Under the pieces are notes generated by a model. It had not been told where the DNA came from, did not search any database, and was given only the letters and a program-made list of their open reading frames with translations. Below are positions 13,844-20,438 of a stretch of 26,343 bases of DNA, in pieces. Where the stretch lies: positions 1 to 26,343 of IMG/VR virus record IMGVR_UViG_3300032296_002423; one strand, written 5' to 3'. This stretch comes from a virus. Numbering within the stretch: the first letter of the stretch is position 1; every line of letters starts with the position of its first letter. Position numbers and translations under genes: made by a program.

Positions 13844-14158
13844 TTAATTTACTCTTTCAAAATATATCGTTTGAGTTGGGCCACCATAATATGTTACTAA
13901 ATGAAAAACAAAATTATCATCGTCAATTTTTGAAACTTTCATTTCTTCATGTCCTGAACCTAATTTAAACTTTTTAAGTTTTTGAAGTAAGTTTTTTTCT
14001 TCACCTTGTTTTAAAAATTTTCCTTTAATTTTGATTTTCTCACCTCCGTATTCTGCGGTAAATAAATCATTATCATCAGATGTATTCAATTTTTTCTTTG
14101 AACTTTCTGTAAGAGCGTTCTTAAAGTTGTCAATGTATTCTCTCATTTCTTTGCTCAT
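13844..14158 (-). CDS. Unknown protein (104 aa), possible processing site
   Basis: The N-terminal helix MSKEMREYIDNFKNALTESS contains a Leu-Thr-Glu site at residues 16-18, a weak match to the prohead-protease consensus but without the I-I-T-E start of the four tagged proteins. The body alternates strands and lysine-rich turns (GEKIKIKGKFLKQGEEKN, FVFHLVTYYGGPTQTIYFE). Upstream lies a TATTTATATATAA sequence about 17 bases before the ATG. Terminators bracket the gene, so it is a single-gene unit. Confidence 0.65.
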   Translation of the reverse strand: MSKEMREYIDNFKNALTESSKKKLNTSDDNDLFTAEYGGEKIKIKGKFLKQGEEKNLLQKLKKFKLGSGHEEMKVSKIDDDNFVFHLVTYYGGPTQTIYFERVN

Positions 14159-14189
14159 AGTTTTGTTTTATATATAAATATAACCTGAA

Positions 14190-14218
14190 ACAAAAAATCC
14201 CTCCGGTTATTTGAGATT
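14190..14218 (-). terminator. Terminator of the metalloprotease-like gene
   Basis: On the minus strand AATCTC pairs with GGGATT (one G-T pair) around an 11-base loop, then a T run. Its 3' half is identical over 18 bases to the terminator at 13755. Confidence 0.5.
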
Positions 14219-14243
14219 GATCTTTAGGGTGTGGTTATTAATT

Positions 14244-15734
14244 TTAGATTCCGAGATACTTTTTTAGAGTACGTTCACCAATACTATATGAATTATCTCT
14301 AGCTTGATGACTCTTGCTTACTTGGTATCCACCTGATCTGTCTTTCCAAAAGTAATACCTTCCATCTGGAATTGAGTTATGATCAGATATTGTAACTTTA
14401 CCACCACTTGGTAGTTCTTTTTTATCTTCATCCTTGGTGTAATCCTTTTCTAATAAATTCAAACCATTCTTAGGTGTTTGTATATTTTTAAGTTCGTCAA
14501 TATAGTCTGTTTGTATTTTTCGTTTTCCGTATTTCTTTTCCATTAATTCCTGGTGAAGATCCCAGTTAAGAATTGATTCATTTGTTAGTTCTTTTTCATC
14601 CGGGATTAATGAATATATTTTAGAGATTCTTTTCATAAGATTCGTTGCAACATAATTAAATTTTTCACACTCATCTTTAAAAAAATCAATTTCTCTATCC
14701 TTATATTTAATAACATATTTTAGATATTTATTTCTAATTTTTTGTTTTCCTTCAGAAGCTTCTTTTCCCTGACCAATCAATCTAGCTAATGGACCAAACA
14801 TATTAAATACCATCTCTTCAGCGGTAAAGAAAAACTTATCAAACATTTCCTTTTTAGAGTTTGTTAAGTTAATGTATACAAGTTTTAATACCTCTTTAAT
14901 TTTTTCCTGATCAGACATCGTTTCAATCTCAGCTCCGGCATATTTAAGAAGTGCATCAACAGCGTCCATTTCTTTCTTTAATTGTGATATTAAATACTCA
15001 AATGAAAATTCTCTAATTTTTTTAAGTTCAACATAAGTAGGATCATTAACCATAAAATCGTAAAATTGATCTCTGGTTATACCCTTTTGTGTCATTCTTG
15101 ATGCAATTTCAGTTGGTCTTACTAAGTTTTCCATAACTTGGATAAAATAACTATACATCATAAAATTATTAAGTACCGGTACACCAAAATTTAACCCACT
15201 TGAAGCATATGCTTGATAGTCAGCGGTATTTCCCATTAATTCATATGGAATATTATGTCTATTGTACTTATGCATCAATTCGTGTGATAAAATTGATATG
15301 GTGTGAATTTCATCTTTTTTAAGATCGTTTATTAGATCATTGGTTGTCCAATTATCAGAAGTAATAAAATTTAAATGTAGATCAACAGTTTGATCTTTTT
15401 TATTTACCTGCATCATTATTCCCTCATCAAAATTAAAATGATTTCCCATTCCCATTGATGCTACTTGGGCTGGTCCGGTATATCCATCTAATTTAGTAAC
15501 TTCAACAGTAATGTTTAATTTGTCAAAAACAACATTTGCAACCTCAAGATTGGCGTCACCAACAAAAAATTCTGTTGTTTTGGATCCAGGTTTTATTTCT
15601 TTTATTTTATCAATTACAATTTCATATAATTTTTTACCAGAATCTAATATTTTTTCCGGAACACCAACAGCTTCATTCATTAATGACTTGGCTAGTAAAT
15701 TAAATTGTTTTTCAGTTAATATAATTTTTCCCAT
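14244..15734 (-). CDS. HExxH metalloprotease-like protein with N-terminal capsid-targeting-like tag (496 aa)
   Basis: The N-terminus MGKIILTEKQFNLLAKSLMN fits the shared I-I-(L)-T-E-x-Q-aromatic tag, followed by a hydrophobic-x-Glu site (LMNE21-A). The zinc-protease motif HELMH is at 151-155 within ISILSHELMHKYNRHN, preceded by a beta-sheet domain (60-135) that may present substrate. The remainder is a large helical domain, then a C-terminal small domain from about 445 (SGGKVTISDHNSIPDGRYYF). The third zinc ligand is not obvious. I infer a protease or peptidase packaged in the virion, perhaps for injection or for cell-envelope work. An ATATTTAT box lies four bases before the ATG. Confidence 0.78.
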   Translation of the reverse strand: MGKIILTEKQFNLLAKSLMNEAVGVPEKILDSGKKLYEIVIDKIKEIKPGSKTTEFFVGDANLEVANVVFDKLNITVEVTKLDGYTGPAQVASMGMGNHFNFDEGIMMQVNKKDQTVDLHLNFITSDNWTTNDLINDLKKDEIHTISILSHELMHKYNRHNIPYELMGNTADYQAYASSGLNFGVPVLNNFMMYSYFIQVMENLVRPTEIASRMTQKGITRDQFYDFMVNDPTYVELKKIREFSFEYLISQLKKEMDAVDALLKYAGAEIETMSDQEKIKEVLKLVYINLTNSKKEMFDKFFFTAEEMVFNMFGPLARLIGQGKEASEGKQKIRNKYLKYVIKYKDREIDFFKDECEKFNYVATNLMKRISKIYSLIPDEKELTNESILNWDLHQELMEKKYGKRKIQTDYIDELKNIQTPKNGLNLLEKDYTKDEDKKELPSGGKVTISDHNSIPDGRYYFWKDRSGGYQVSKSHQARDNSYSIGERTLKKYLGI

Positions 15735-15738
15735 AACA

Positions 15739-15746
15739 ATAAATAT
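15739..15746 (-). promoter_or_regulatory. ATATTTAT box before the tagged 496-aa gene
   Basis: On the minus strand ATATTTAT ends four bases before the ATG. It is one substitution away from the GTATTTAT found before the other tagged genes. Confidence 0.45.
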
Positions 15747-15760
15747 ATTGGGGTTGTGAA

Positions 15761-16414
15761 TTAACCCACAACCCCAATTAGACCATCTAAATGGTGATCA
15801 CCATCCATATCGGAATAAATTTCTCTTTTATCCATTATTTTAATAATGTCTGAAATACTGTATGGATCCATTCCGTTTCCATCAACACCGACATCCATTT
15901 TTTTTCCGGAACCAAATTTACGGTTTTCAGGTAGGTGTACGTGTCCGTGAAGATGGATCACACCTTTATTTAATCCGTGCCAACTTTGGAGCGGGTAATG
16001 ACATAACACGAAATCTTTTCCTTCAATTTTTACTTCAAGGTAGTGTTGGATACTTAAAAATTTATCCTGGATATTGCCCCGGTTATTTTCTATGTGTGTG
16101 TCGTGGTTCCCAAGTATTAGATGAATGTTTTTACAGATCAGACGATCAAGAAAAAGTCCAATATTGTCAAACCCACCAAATGAAACATCCCCAAGCATAA
16201 TTAACGTATCATCCTGACCAACAGAATTATTAATACCATCAACAAGTCGTTGGTTCATTTCCTCTATGGTGTTAAAATCCCTTGTTGAGTCAACCGGTAT
16301 CTCACCATCTTGGGTTCGCCAGTTTGTTACTCCTCGTACAATATTTTTATGTCCAAAGTGAGTATCGGATGTAATCCACACTTTTCCAGTAGTCAGTATT
16401 TTTTTAAAACTCAT
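15761..16414 (-). CDS. Calcineurin-like metallophosphoesterase (217 aa)
   Basis: All five motif blocks are present. They are SDTHFGHKNI (D17, H19), GDVSFGG (D76), GNHD (102-105), CHYP (H139) and HGHVH (156-160). These bind the two metals of a calcineurin-like phosphoesterase. The family includes phage enzymes that remove phosphates from nucleic-acid ends or cleave phosphodiesters. Its start overlaps the stop of the kinase-like gene by four bases (ATGA). A kinase plus a phosphoesterase in one operon is the usual pairing of a two-part 3'/5' end-healing activity, as in Pnkp. The exact substrate is not deducible. Confidence 0.88.
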   Translation of the reverse strand: MSFKKILTTGKVWITSDTHFGHKNIVRGVTNWRTQDGEIPVDSTRDFNTIEEMNQRLVDGINNSVGQDDTLIMLGDVSFGGFDNIGLFLDRLICKNIHLILGNHDTHIENNRGNIQDKFLSIQHYLEVKIEGKDFVLCHYPLQSWHGLNKGVIHLHGHVHLPENRKFGSGKKMDVGVDGNGMDPYSISDIIKIMDKREIYSDMDGDHHLDGLIGVVG

Positions 16415-16803
16415 AACTTAACATTAAAACGATTACGCATTAATTCTAATTTATCCTCCGGAACTCCGTGAGTATTTGTTCCTCCGTGTCTATTTTCAAC
16501 AACAACAGTAAAAACGGTATAACCATATTTTTTTGCTAATTCAAAATATGGTTCCATCTCCCATTCCTGTGTGAAGGTGTTTGATACAACAATTTTATTC
16601 ATATTTAAAATCATACCTCCTTCCACACGGTTTTGACACCATTCGTGTGCTAATTTAATTTTAGAAACATCAAACTTATATTCCCCAGAAATTGGGTCAA
16701 TAAAAAACATATCAGCTTCGTAGTGTTGTCCACCCAAAGTTTTAGCAAATGTTGATTTTCCTGATCCCGGTATTCCTCTAACTATATATAATACTTTTTC
16801 CAT
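16411..16803 (-). CDS. P-loop kinase, polynucleotide-kinase-like (130 aa)
   Basis: Walker A is RGIPGSGKS (G10-S17). The segment around residue 73 (VVSNTFTQEWEMEPYFEL) and the end ENRHGGTNTHGVPEDKLELM resemble the 'N.HGVP' lid of N4BP2/YTH-type small kinases related to polynucleotide kinase. Such enzymes phosphorylate a 5'-OH end of RNA or DNA, or a small metabolite. The gene is coupled to the phosphoesterase and has a TATGTTTG promoter-like box four bases before its ATG. It fits the RNA-repair set, but kinase activity on RNA is inferred. Confidence 0.82.
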   Translation of the reverse strand: MEKVLYIVRGIPGSGKSTFAKTLGGQHYEADMFFIDPISGEYKFDVSKIKLAHEWCQNRVEGGMILNMNKIVVSNTFTQEWEMEPYFELAKKYGYTVFTVVVENRHGGTNTHGVPEDKLELMRNRFNVKL

Positions 16804-16807
16804 ATTG

Positions 16808-16815
16808 CAAACATA
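16808..16815 (-). promoter_or_regulatory. TATGTTTG box for the kinase-phosphoesterase pair
   Basis: On the minus strand TATGTTTG is followed by CAAT and the ATG, matching TAnnTTTG. It lies in the 47-base divergent gap shared with the sigma gene. Confidence 0.5.
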
Positions 16816-16838
16816 GTATTATTTTTTTATATTTCAAA

Positions 16839-16846
16839 GTATTTAT
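16839..16846 (+). promoter_or_regulatory. GTATTTAT box before the sigma-fusion gene
   Basis: CAAAGTATTTATTATT directly precedes the ATG, with the box ending four bases before it. It closely matches the box before the 202-aa tagged gene (AAAGTATTTATTAAAT). Confidence 0.5.
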
Positions 16847-16850
16847 TATT

Positions 16851-17864
16851 ATGAAAATTATTATCTCAGAGAGTCAATATTCACGACTTAAAAGTTATAA
16901 CACACCAAGTATTAATTTTTTAATTAATGAAACTGCCGGTAAAAAAGTAAAACCGCTATCTGAAGCTTGGTATAATTTACTTGGGGATATTGTTGGTGTC
17001 TTTGATCCTACCGGAATTGTAGATACAGCAAATGCAATATCTTACTGGAGTCAGGGTAGAAAAACATTTGCACTTCTTTCTTTGATTTCTGCTATTCCTG
17101 GTTTAGATTTTATTGCAAAACCTTTTATGGTTGGTGGTAAAATTGTTGGTGGTGCATCAAAACTACCTTTACTTGGGTGGCTTGTAAAAACATTATCAAA
17201 ATGGATTGGTAAAGTTCTTGATAAGATTGATAAATTACTTCTTTCAAGAATCCCAATAGTAAAAAATTTTGCAAACGGTATTAGAAGTTTTGTGACCGGT
17301 TTAAGGAATAATTCTGGGATTAACATTAACGAATCAAAAATTGGTAATTTATTAAAAGAAAATGTTGATTTTAATGAGTTATATAATCGTTTATTTCCTA
17401 AAATATATAAATCAGTATGTTTGAAGTACTCAGATGGTGATCGTGAAAGAGCTCAAGATTTTTGTCAGGATGGGTTTATTAAAGCCTACAATAAATTAGA
17501 TCAATTTAGGGGTGAGAATATTGATGGTTGGGTTGCTCAAATTGTTAGAAACAATATTTTAGATGAATTAAGAAAAGAAAATCGGAGATTTAAAACAACC
17601 AGTGCAGATTTTGGTAGACTTGATACCGGAGAAGAGGATTACGAAGATTTATTTATGGGAAGGTTTAGTGAAAAGGATATTCAAGATGCGATTTCTAATT
17701 TAAGTCCAAAATATCAAGATGTGTTCAGAGCTTATTATTTTGATGATATGACTCACGATGAAATTGCTAAAAAATATGGTTTAAGTCCTGGAACATCAAA
17801 ATCAAATCTTTTTAAGGCAAAAGCAAACGTTAAAAAATATTTAGAAAATTTAAAGGAGACCTAA
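16851..17864 (+). CDS. Sigma factor (ECF-like) fused to a tagged hydrophobic N-terminal domain (337 aa)
   Basis: Residues 173-245 are sigma region 2: FNELYNRLFPKIYKSVCLKY, then DFCQDGFIKAYNKL and WVAQIVRNNILDEL. Residues 275-332 are region 4: LSPKYQDVFRAYYFDDMTHD and EIAKKYGLSPGTSKSNLFKA, with a helix-turn-helix. Regions 1 and 3 are absent, as in ECF sigmas. The N-terminus MKIIISESQYSRL matches the tag of three other window proteins and is followed by a LINE27-T site. Residues 36-155 are a Gly/hydrophobic domain (IVGVFDPTGIVDTANAIS, SLISAIPGLDFIAKP) that recalls pre-toxin-type domains. A second tag-like segment (INESKIGNLLKE170) sits exactly at the domain boundary. I infer a virion-packaged sigma factor. 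Confidence 0.85.
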   Translation: MKIIISESQYSRLKSYNTPSINFLINETAGKKVKPLSEAWYNLLGDIVGVFDPTGIVDTANAISYWSQGRKTFALLSLISAIPGLDFIAKPFMVGGKIVGGASKLPLLGWLVKTLSKWIGKVLDKIDKLLLSRIPIVKNFANGIRSFVTGLRNNSGININESKIGNLLKENVDFNELYNRLFPKIYKSVCLKYSDGDRERAQDFCQDGFIKAYNKLDQFRGENIDGWVAQIVRNNILDELRKENRRFKTTSADFGRLDTGEEDYEDLFMGRFSEKDIQDAISNLSPKYQDVFRAYYFDDMTHDEIAKKYGLSPGTSKSNLFKAKANVKKYLENLKET

Positions 17865-17880
17865 AAAGATCTCCTTTTTT
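17852..17880 (+). terminator. Intrinsic terminator of the sigma-fusion gene
   Basis: AAAGGAGA and TCTCCTTT form an 8-bp stem that includes the stop codon, followed by TTTTTT. Confidence 0.85.
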
Positions 17881-17935
17881 GATTAGACACGATTTATGTC
17901 CGACTCCACCACCTTGTTTTAATAAACAAGGAAAC
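17881..17935. other. Structured intergenic gap with 8-bp hairpin
   Basis: CCTTGTTT TAAT AAACAAGG (17912-17931) is a perfect hairpin with no T tail, preceded by GACA ... TGTC (17886-17900). It lies between two convergent genes. Its role is unclear; an RNA 3'-end structure for the lipoprotein mRNA is one option. Confidence 0.5.
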
Positions 17936-18376
17936 TTATTGTCTTGTCATCCAGAAATAATAATTAGTTCCATTTCCAGATCCCATTGTAATATCAGTAA
18001 ACATAAGACCATTAATCACACCAAGATTCAAATTACCTTGATAAACTGATCCACTAATATTACCATATGGTGTAAAATTAAGGGTTAGATTAAATGCTGA
18101 CGCTGTTGGATAAAACGAGTACGGTGATACAACTCCGTTATAACTATACTGGTTTTGTGTTAGAAAAACAAGTGTGTCACTCGTTGGGATTTGATTACCA
18201 ATCTCACCAACCCTATAACCGGTAATTACCCAAACTTCTCCGGCAAGTGTGTATGCTGAATCAATTGGTGTGTTGTTTGTAATAATTGGTTCTGGTGGGT
18301 TTGGTGGATTTACATCTTCTTTATAACAAGAAGAAAGTCCAAACAATACCATAGAGATAAAAAATAGTTTTTTCAT
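17936..18376 (-). CDS. Predicted lipoprotein (146 aa)
   Basis: The N-terminus MKKLFFISMVLFGLSSC is a type II signal peptide with lipobox GLSSC and lipid-attached C17. A proline-rich spacer (NPPNPPEPIITNN) follows, then a beta-rich domain (WVITGYRVGEIGNQIP, SDTLVFLTQNQYSYNG, FNLTLNFTPYGNISGSV) that suggests a small beta barrel. Export would put it in the host periplasm or outer membrane. Phage lipoproteins often block superinfection or phage receptors. It is downstream of the 91-aa gene, separated by one base. Confidence 0.8.
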   Translation of the reverse strand: MKKLFFISMVLFGLSSCYKEDVNPPNPPEPIITNNTPIDSAYTLAGEVWVITGYRVGEIGNQIPTSDTLVFLTQNQYSYNGVVSPYSFYPTASAFNLTLNFTPYGNISGSVYQGNLNLGVINGLMFTDITMGSGNGTNYYFWMTRQ

Positions 18377-18377
18377 A

Positions 18378-18653
18378 TTACTTCGTTACTAGCGCTTCAA
18401 TTTTACTTTTTACTTGTTCTGTCATTGTCAATTCAACAGTGTTTGTTACAATAACACAATCTTTTAGGATTCTACTTGGGATGTTTACCAAAAAAGTATC
18501 ACCATTAAAGAATGTTAGATCATTATCAAGTTCCAAACATCCGTGAACCATCTTCAAAAACAATTTAAACTGAACCTGATCCATAAATGTCTCATTGACA
18601 AGACTACCCATCTTATCACTAAATATTCTAATATTAAATCCTTGTTTACTCAT
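18378..18653 (-). CDS. Unknown protein (91 aa)
   Basis: The sequence (FNIRIFSDKMGSLVNETFMD; VNIPSRILKDCVIVTNTVEL) is a small alpha/beta domain with no recognised motif. It heads the unit that includes the lipoprotein and has a TATCTTTG box four bases before its ATG. It has a Cys near the middle and a short C-terminal helix. Function is unknown. Confidence 0.65.
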   Translation of the reverse strand: MSKQGFNIRIFSDKMGSLVNETFMDQVQFKLFLKMVHGCLELDNDLTFFNGDTFLVNIPSRILKDCVIVTNTVELTMTEQVKSKIEALVTK

Positions 18654-18657
18654 ACAA

Positions 18658-18665
18658 CAAAGATA
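18658..18665 (-). promoter_or_regulatory. TATCTTTG box for the 91-aa gene and lipoprotein
   Basis: On the minus strand TATCTTTG is followed by TTGT and the ATG, giving the same leaderless arrangement seen before the UvrC-like and 105-aa genes. Confidence 0.55.
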
Positions 18666-18684
18666 TATAAATTATCTGTATAAA

Positions 18685-18724
18685 ACAAAAAACCCACAAA
18701 TATTTTTTTACAAATTTTGTGGGT
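18685..18724 (-). terminator. Terminator of the Nudix gene
   Basis: On the minus strand ACCCACAAA and TTTGTGGGT form a 9-bp stem around an AT-rich loop, followed by a T run. Confidence 0.75.
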
Positions 18725-18770
18725 CTTATACTAAACCATTTTTTAATAAGAAGAAGGTGGATTTAGGTTT

Positions 18771-18792
18771 TTGTGTATTATAAATATACACT
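18771..18792. repeat. Small AT-rich palindrome after the Nudix gene
   Basis: GTGTATTATAAATATACAC is a near-perfect inverted repeat in the gap just beyond the Nudix stop, upstream of its terminator on the transcript. It contains TATAAATA, but no gene starts here. Confidence 0.4.
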
Positions 18793-18810
18793 TATGTGTA
18801 TAAAATCAAA

Positions 18811-19230
18811 TTATTTTAATATTTTTTTCAATATTTTTAATAATTGATCATTTTTTTCTGTAATTGGTAGTTCTTCTTTTGAGAAGTACCCACATTCGGT
18901 ATGTTCGTGACCATCCTTTGCTCTTAACAAATTTGGTTTATATTCCCGGTCAGCTTCGTGAAAATAAACATAAATCATACCTCTTTTTGTTGATCCATCT
19001 TTTTTGTATTTGTTAATAAATCCAACAAGATCAAGTTTTTTTGGTAGTATAATATTTGTCTCCTCTTTAAACTCTCTAATCGCAGCATCAAATGGCGATT
19101 CATTTCCCTCTATACCACCAGCCGGAATTGACCACTCACCACCATAGCTATCTTTTGGTGATCTTTTACACAAAAGAACTTTATCTTTGTGTTTAACAAT
19201 TATTCCAGATGATCTTTTAAATTCTGCCAT
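18811..19230 (-). CDS. Nudix hydrolase (139 aa)
   Basis: The Nudix box is GGIEGNESPFDAAIREFKEE with the required Gly, Glu, REF and EE residues, then TNI. The upstream strand IIVKHKDKVLLCKRSPKD and WSIPAGG match the family core. Nudix enzymes hydrolyse nucleoside diphosphates linked to another group, including 8-oxo-dNTPs, NAD derivatives and capped or triphosphorylated RNA ends. The start is set to the ATG at 19228-19230; an upstream in-frame extension would run through the divergent gene. It shares a 19-base gap with the DUF192 gene. Confidence 0.88.
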   Translation of the reverse strand: MAEFKRSSGIIVKHKDKVLLCKRSPKDSYGGEWSIPAGGIEGNESPFDAAIREFKEETNIILPKKLDLVGFINKYKKDGSTKRGMIYVYFHEADREYKPNLLRAKDGHEHTECGYFSKEELPITEKNDQLLKILKKILK

Positions 19231-19237
19231 ATGTATT

Positions 19238-19251
19238 ATATTTATAAATAT
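19238..19251. promoter_or_regulatory. Perfect palindrome between divergent Nudix and DUF192 genes
   Basis: ATATTTATAAATAT is self-complementary. It occupies most of the 19-base gap and touches the DUF192 ATG. It contains TATTTATA in both orientations, the same core as the box before the tagged genes. Confidence 0.45.
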
Positions 19252-19600
19252 GAATGAAGTAATAATAAATAATAATCTATTTAAAGTAATAACCGTAATA
19301 ACACCAAAGGACATTCAGAACGGAATGATGGAAAAAAAATTCAACGATGAATTTAATGGTATGTTATTCATTATGGAATCCGGACCACATTCTTTTTGGA
19401 TGAAAAATTGTAACACTAACTTGGATATAATTTTTATAGAGAATATGAAGGTTTCCAAAATTCACGAGAACTGTCCTCCTTGTAGATCTAATGATTGTGA
19501 ACACTATGAGGGTGATGGTGATTTAGTTCTTGAAATTTCCGGTGGTGATGCAAAAAAATACGATATTAAAGTTGGTGATAGTGTGATTATCAACTCTTAA
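19250..19600 (+). CDS. DUF192 family protein (116 aa)
   Basis: The conserved DUF192 core is present: GMLFIMESGPHSFWMKN, then LDIIFIENMKVSKI and the Cys-containing loop PPCRSNDCEHY, ending in VLEISGGDAKKYDIKVGD. Many cellular DUF192 proteins are exported, but this copy has no signal peptide, so it is probably cytoplasmic. Biochemical function of the family is unknown. Start is set at ATG 19250-19252, directly after the divergent palindrome. The 3' end overlaps the tail of the convergent methyltransferase gene by 11 bases. Confidence 0.85.
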   Translation: MNEVIINNNLFKVITVITPKDIQNGMMEKKFNDEFNGMLFIMESGPHSFWMKNCNTNLDIIFIENMKVSKIHENCPPCRSNDCEHYEGDGDLVLEISGGDAKKYDIKVGDSVIINS

Positions 19601-20438
19601 TTTCATTTTCTAATTGTTCTATATGGTGTTGTAAATACCAAAGAGCCTTTTTCAAATCTTGTAGCTCTTTATCATTACCTTTTTTTCCGGCTCTTGAAAT
19701 ATACTTAACAGTATTCCCCAAACTAAACCCAAGATCCCAGGCATCTATCACCTTAATTGCTTCGTAAGGATTTGTTTCACCTCCATAATGACTTGGGTGA
19801 TTTACGTGTTCGTAATTTTCGCTCATAATTTTTTCATTTGTAATATTTGACTCTTTTTTTTCAGCCCAGAATGCACCATCAATATACCAAGTATTAAATC
19901 CTTCCCAATTTATCGTATCAATACCTTTATTAACACTCGGTATTGGTGCTTTTGTTGACATATAATCGTCAATATACACAATACCACCAACCTTTAATCT
20001 TGGTACTGTATTCATAACATCCTCAATTAAACATTGGAAGGTATGACAACCGTCAATCTCAATAAAATCAAAAAGAAGATCATTTGACATCATAAACCTT
20101 GGAACGGTCTCAAGTGATGACCCAGGAATTAGATTTAAATAAATGTTTTGTTTTTTTGCTTCTTCGGCTAAAATATTAAAATTTGGAATTGTACATTCGT
20201 GTTCACAAATATCAAAAACGTGAATTGATATAGGATCATCACCATAGTTATTATTATTTTTCATTTGTGAAATTATATCACAAATCAAAAGGGCTGAATG
20301 ACCCATATTAAATCCGATTTGGATTAAATTTTTTGGTTTTCTTTCTGAAATAATATCAATTAATGTTTTCTGTCTTTCTGGAAACCAACTGATATTTCCT
20401 TCTTCACAGTCGTTCCTCATTCCCGGTAAAAGTTCCAT
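19590..20438 (-). CDS. Class I methyltransferase fused to DUF3310 (282 aa)
   Basis: Residues 1-195 are a Rossmann methyltransferase. Motif I is IQIGFNMGHSAL (39-50), an acidic residue ends strand 2 (D76), DFIEIDGCHTF is at 124-134 and GGIVYIDDYM is at 151-160. The pattern is that of the Methyltransf_24 class, which includes sugar or small-molecule methylases. Residues 205-282 are a complete DUF3310 domain: VNHPSHYGG, then AIKVIDAWDLGFSLGNTVKY and DLKKALWYLQHHIEQLE. DUF3310 is common in phages, often beside nucleotide enzymes. A fusion of the two is unusual in my experience. The ATG overlaps the stop of the 44-aa gene by one base (TAATG). Confidence 0.85.
   Translation of the reverse strand: MELLPGMRNDCEEGNISWFPERQKTLIDIISERKPKNLIQIGFNMGHSALLICDIISQMKNNNNYGDDPISIHVFDICEHECTIPNFNILAEEAKKQNIYLNLIPGSSLETVPRFMMSNDLLFDFIEIDGCHTFQCLIEDVMNTVPRLKVGGIVYIDDYMSTKAPIPSVNKGIDTINWEGFNTWYIDGAFWAEKKESNITNEKIMSENYEHVNHPSHYGGETNPYEAIKVIDAWDLGFSLGNTVKYISRAGKKGNDKELQDLKKALWYLQHHIEQLENEIKS

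Noticed and set aside
15862-16200. 112-aa plus-strand frame
   Set aside because: It lies opposite the conserved core of the phosphoesterase and is explained by that gene's codon use.
17051-17326. 91-aa minus-strand frame
   Set aside because: It is antisense to the hydrophobic domain of the sigma fusion and has no independent support.
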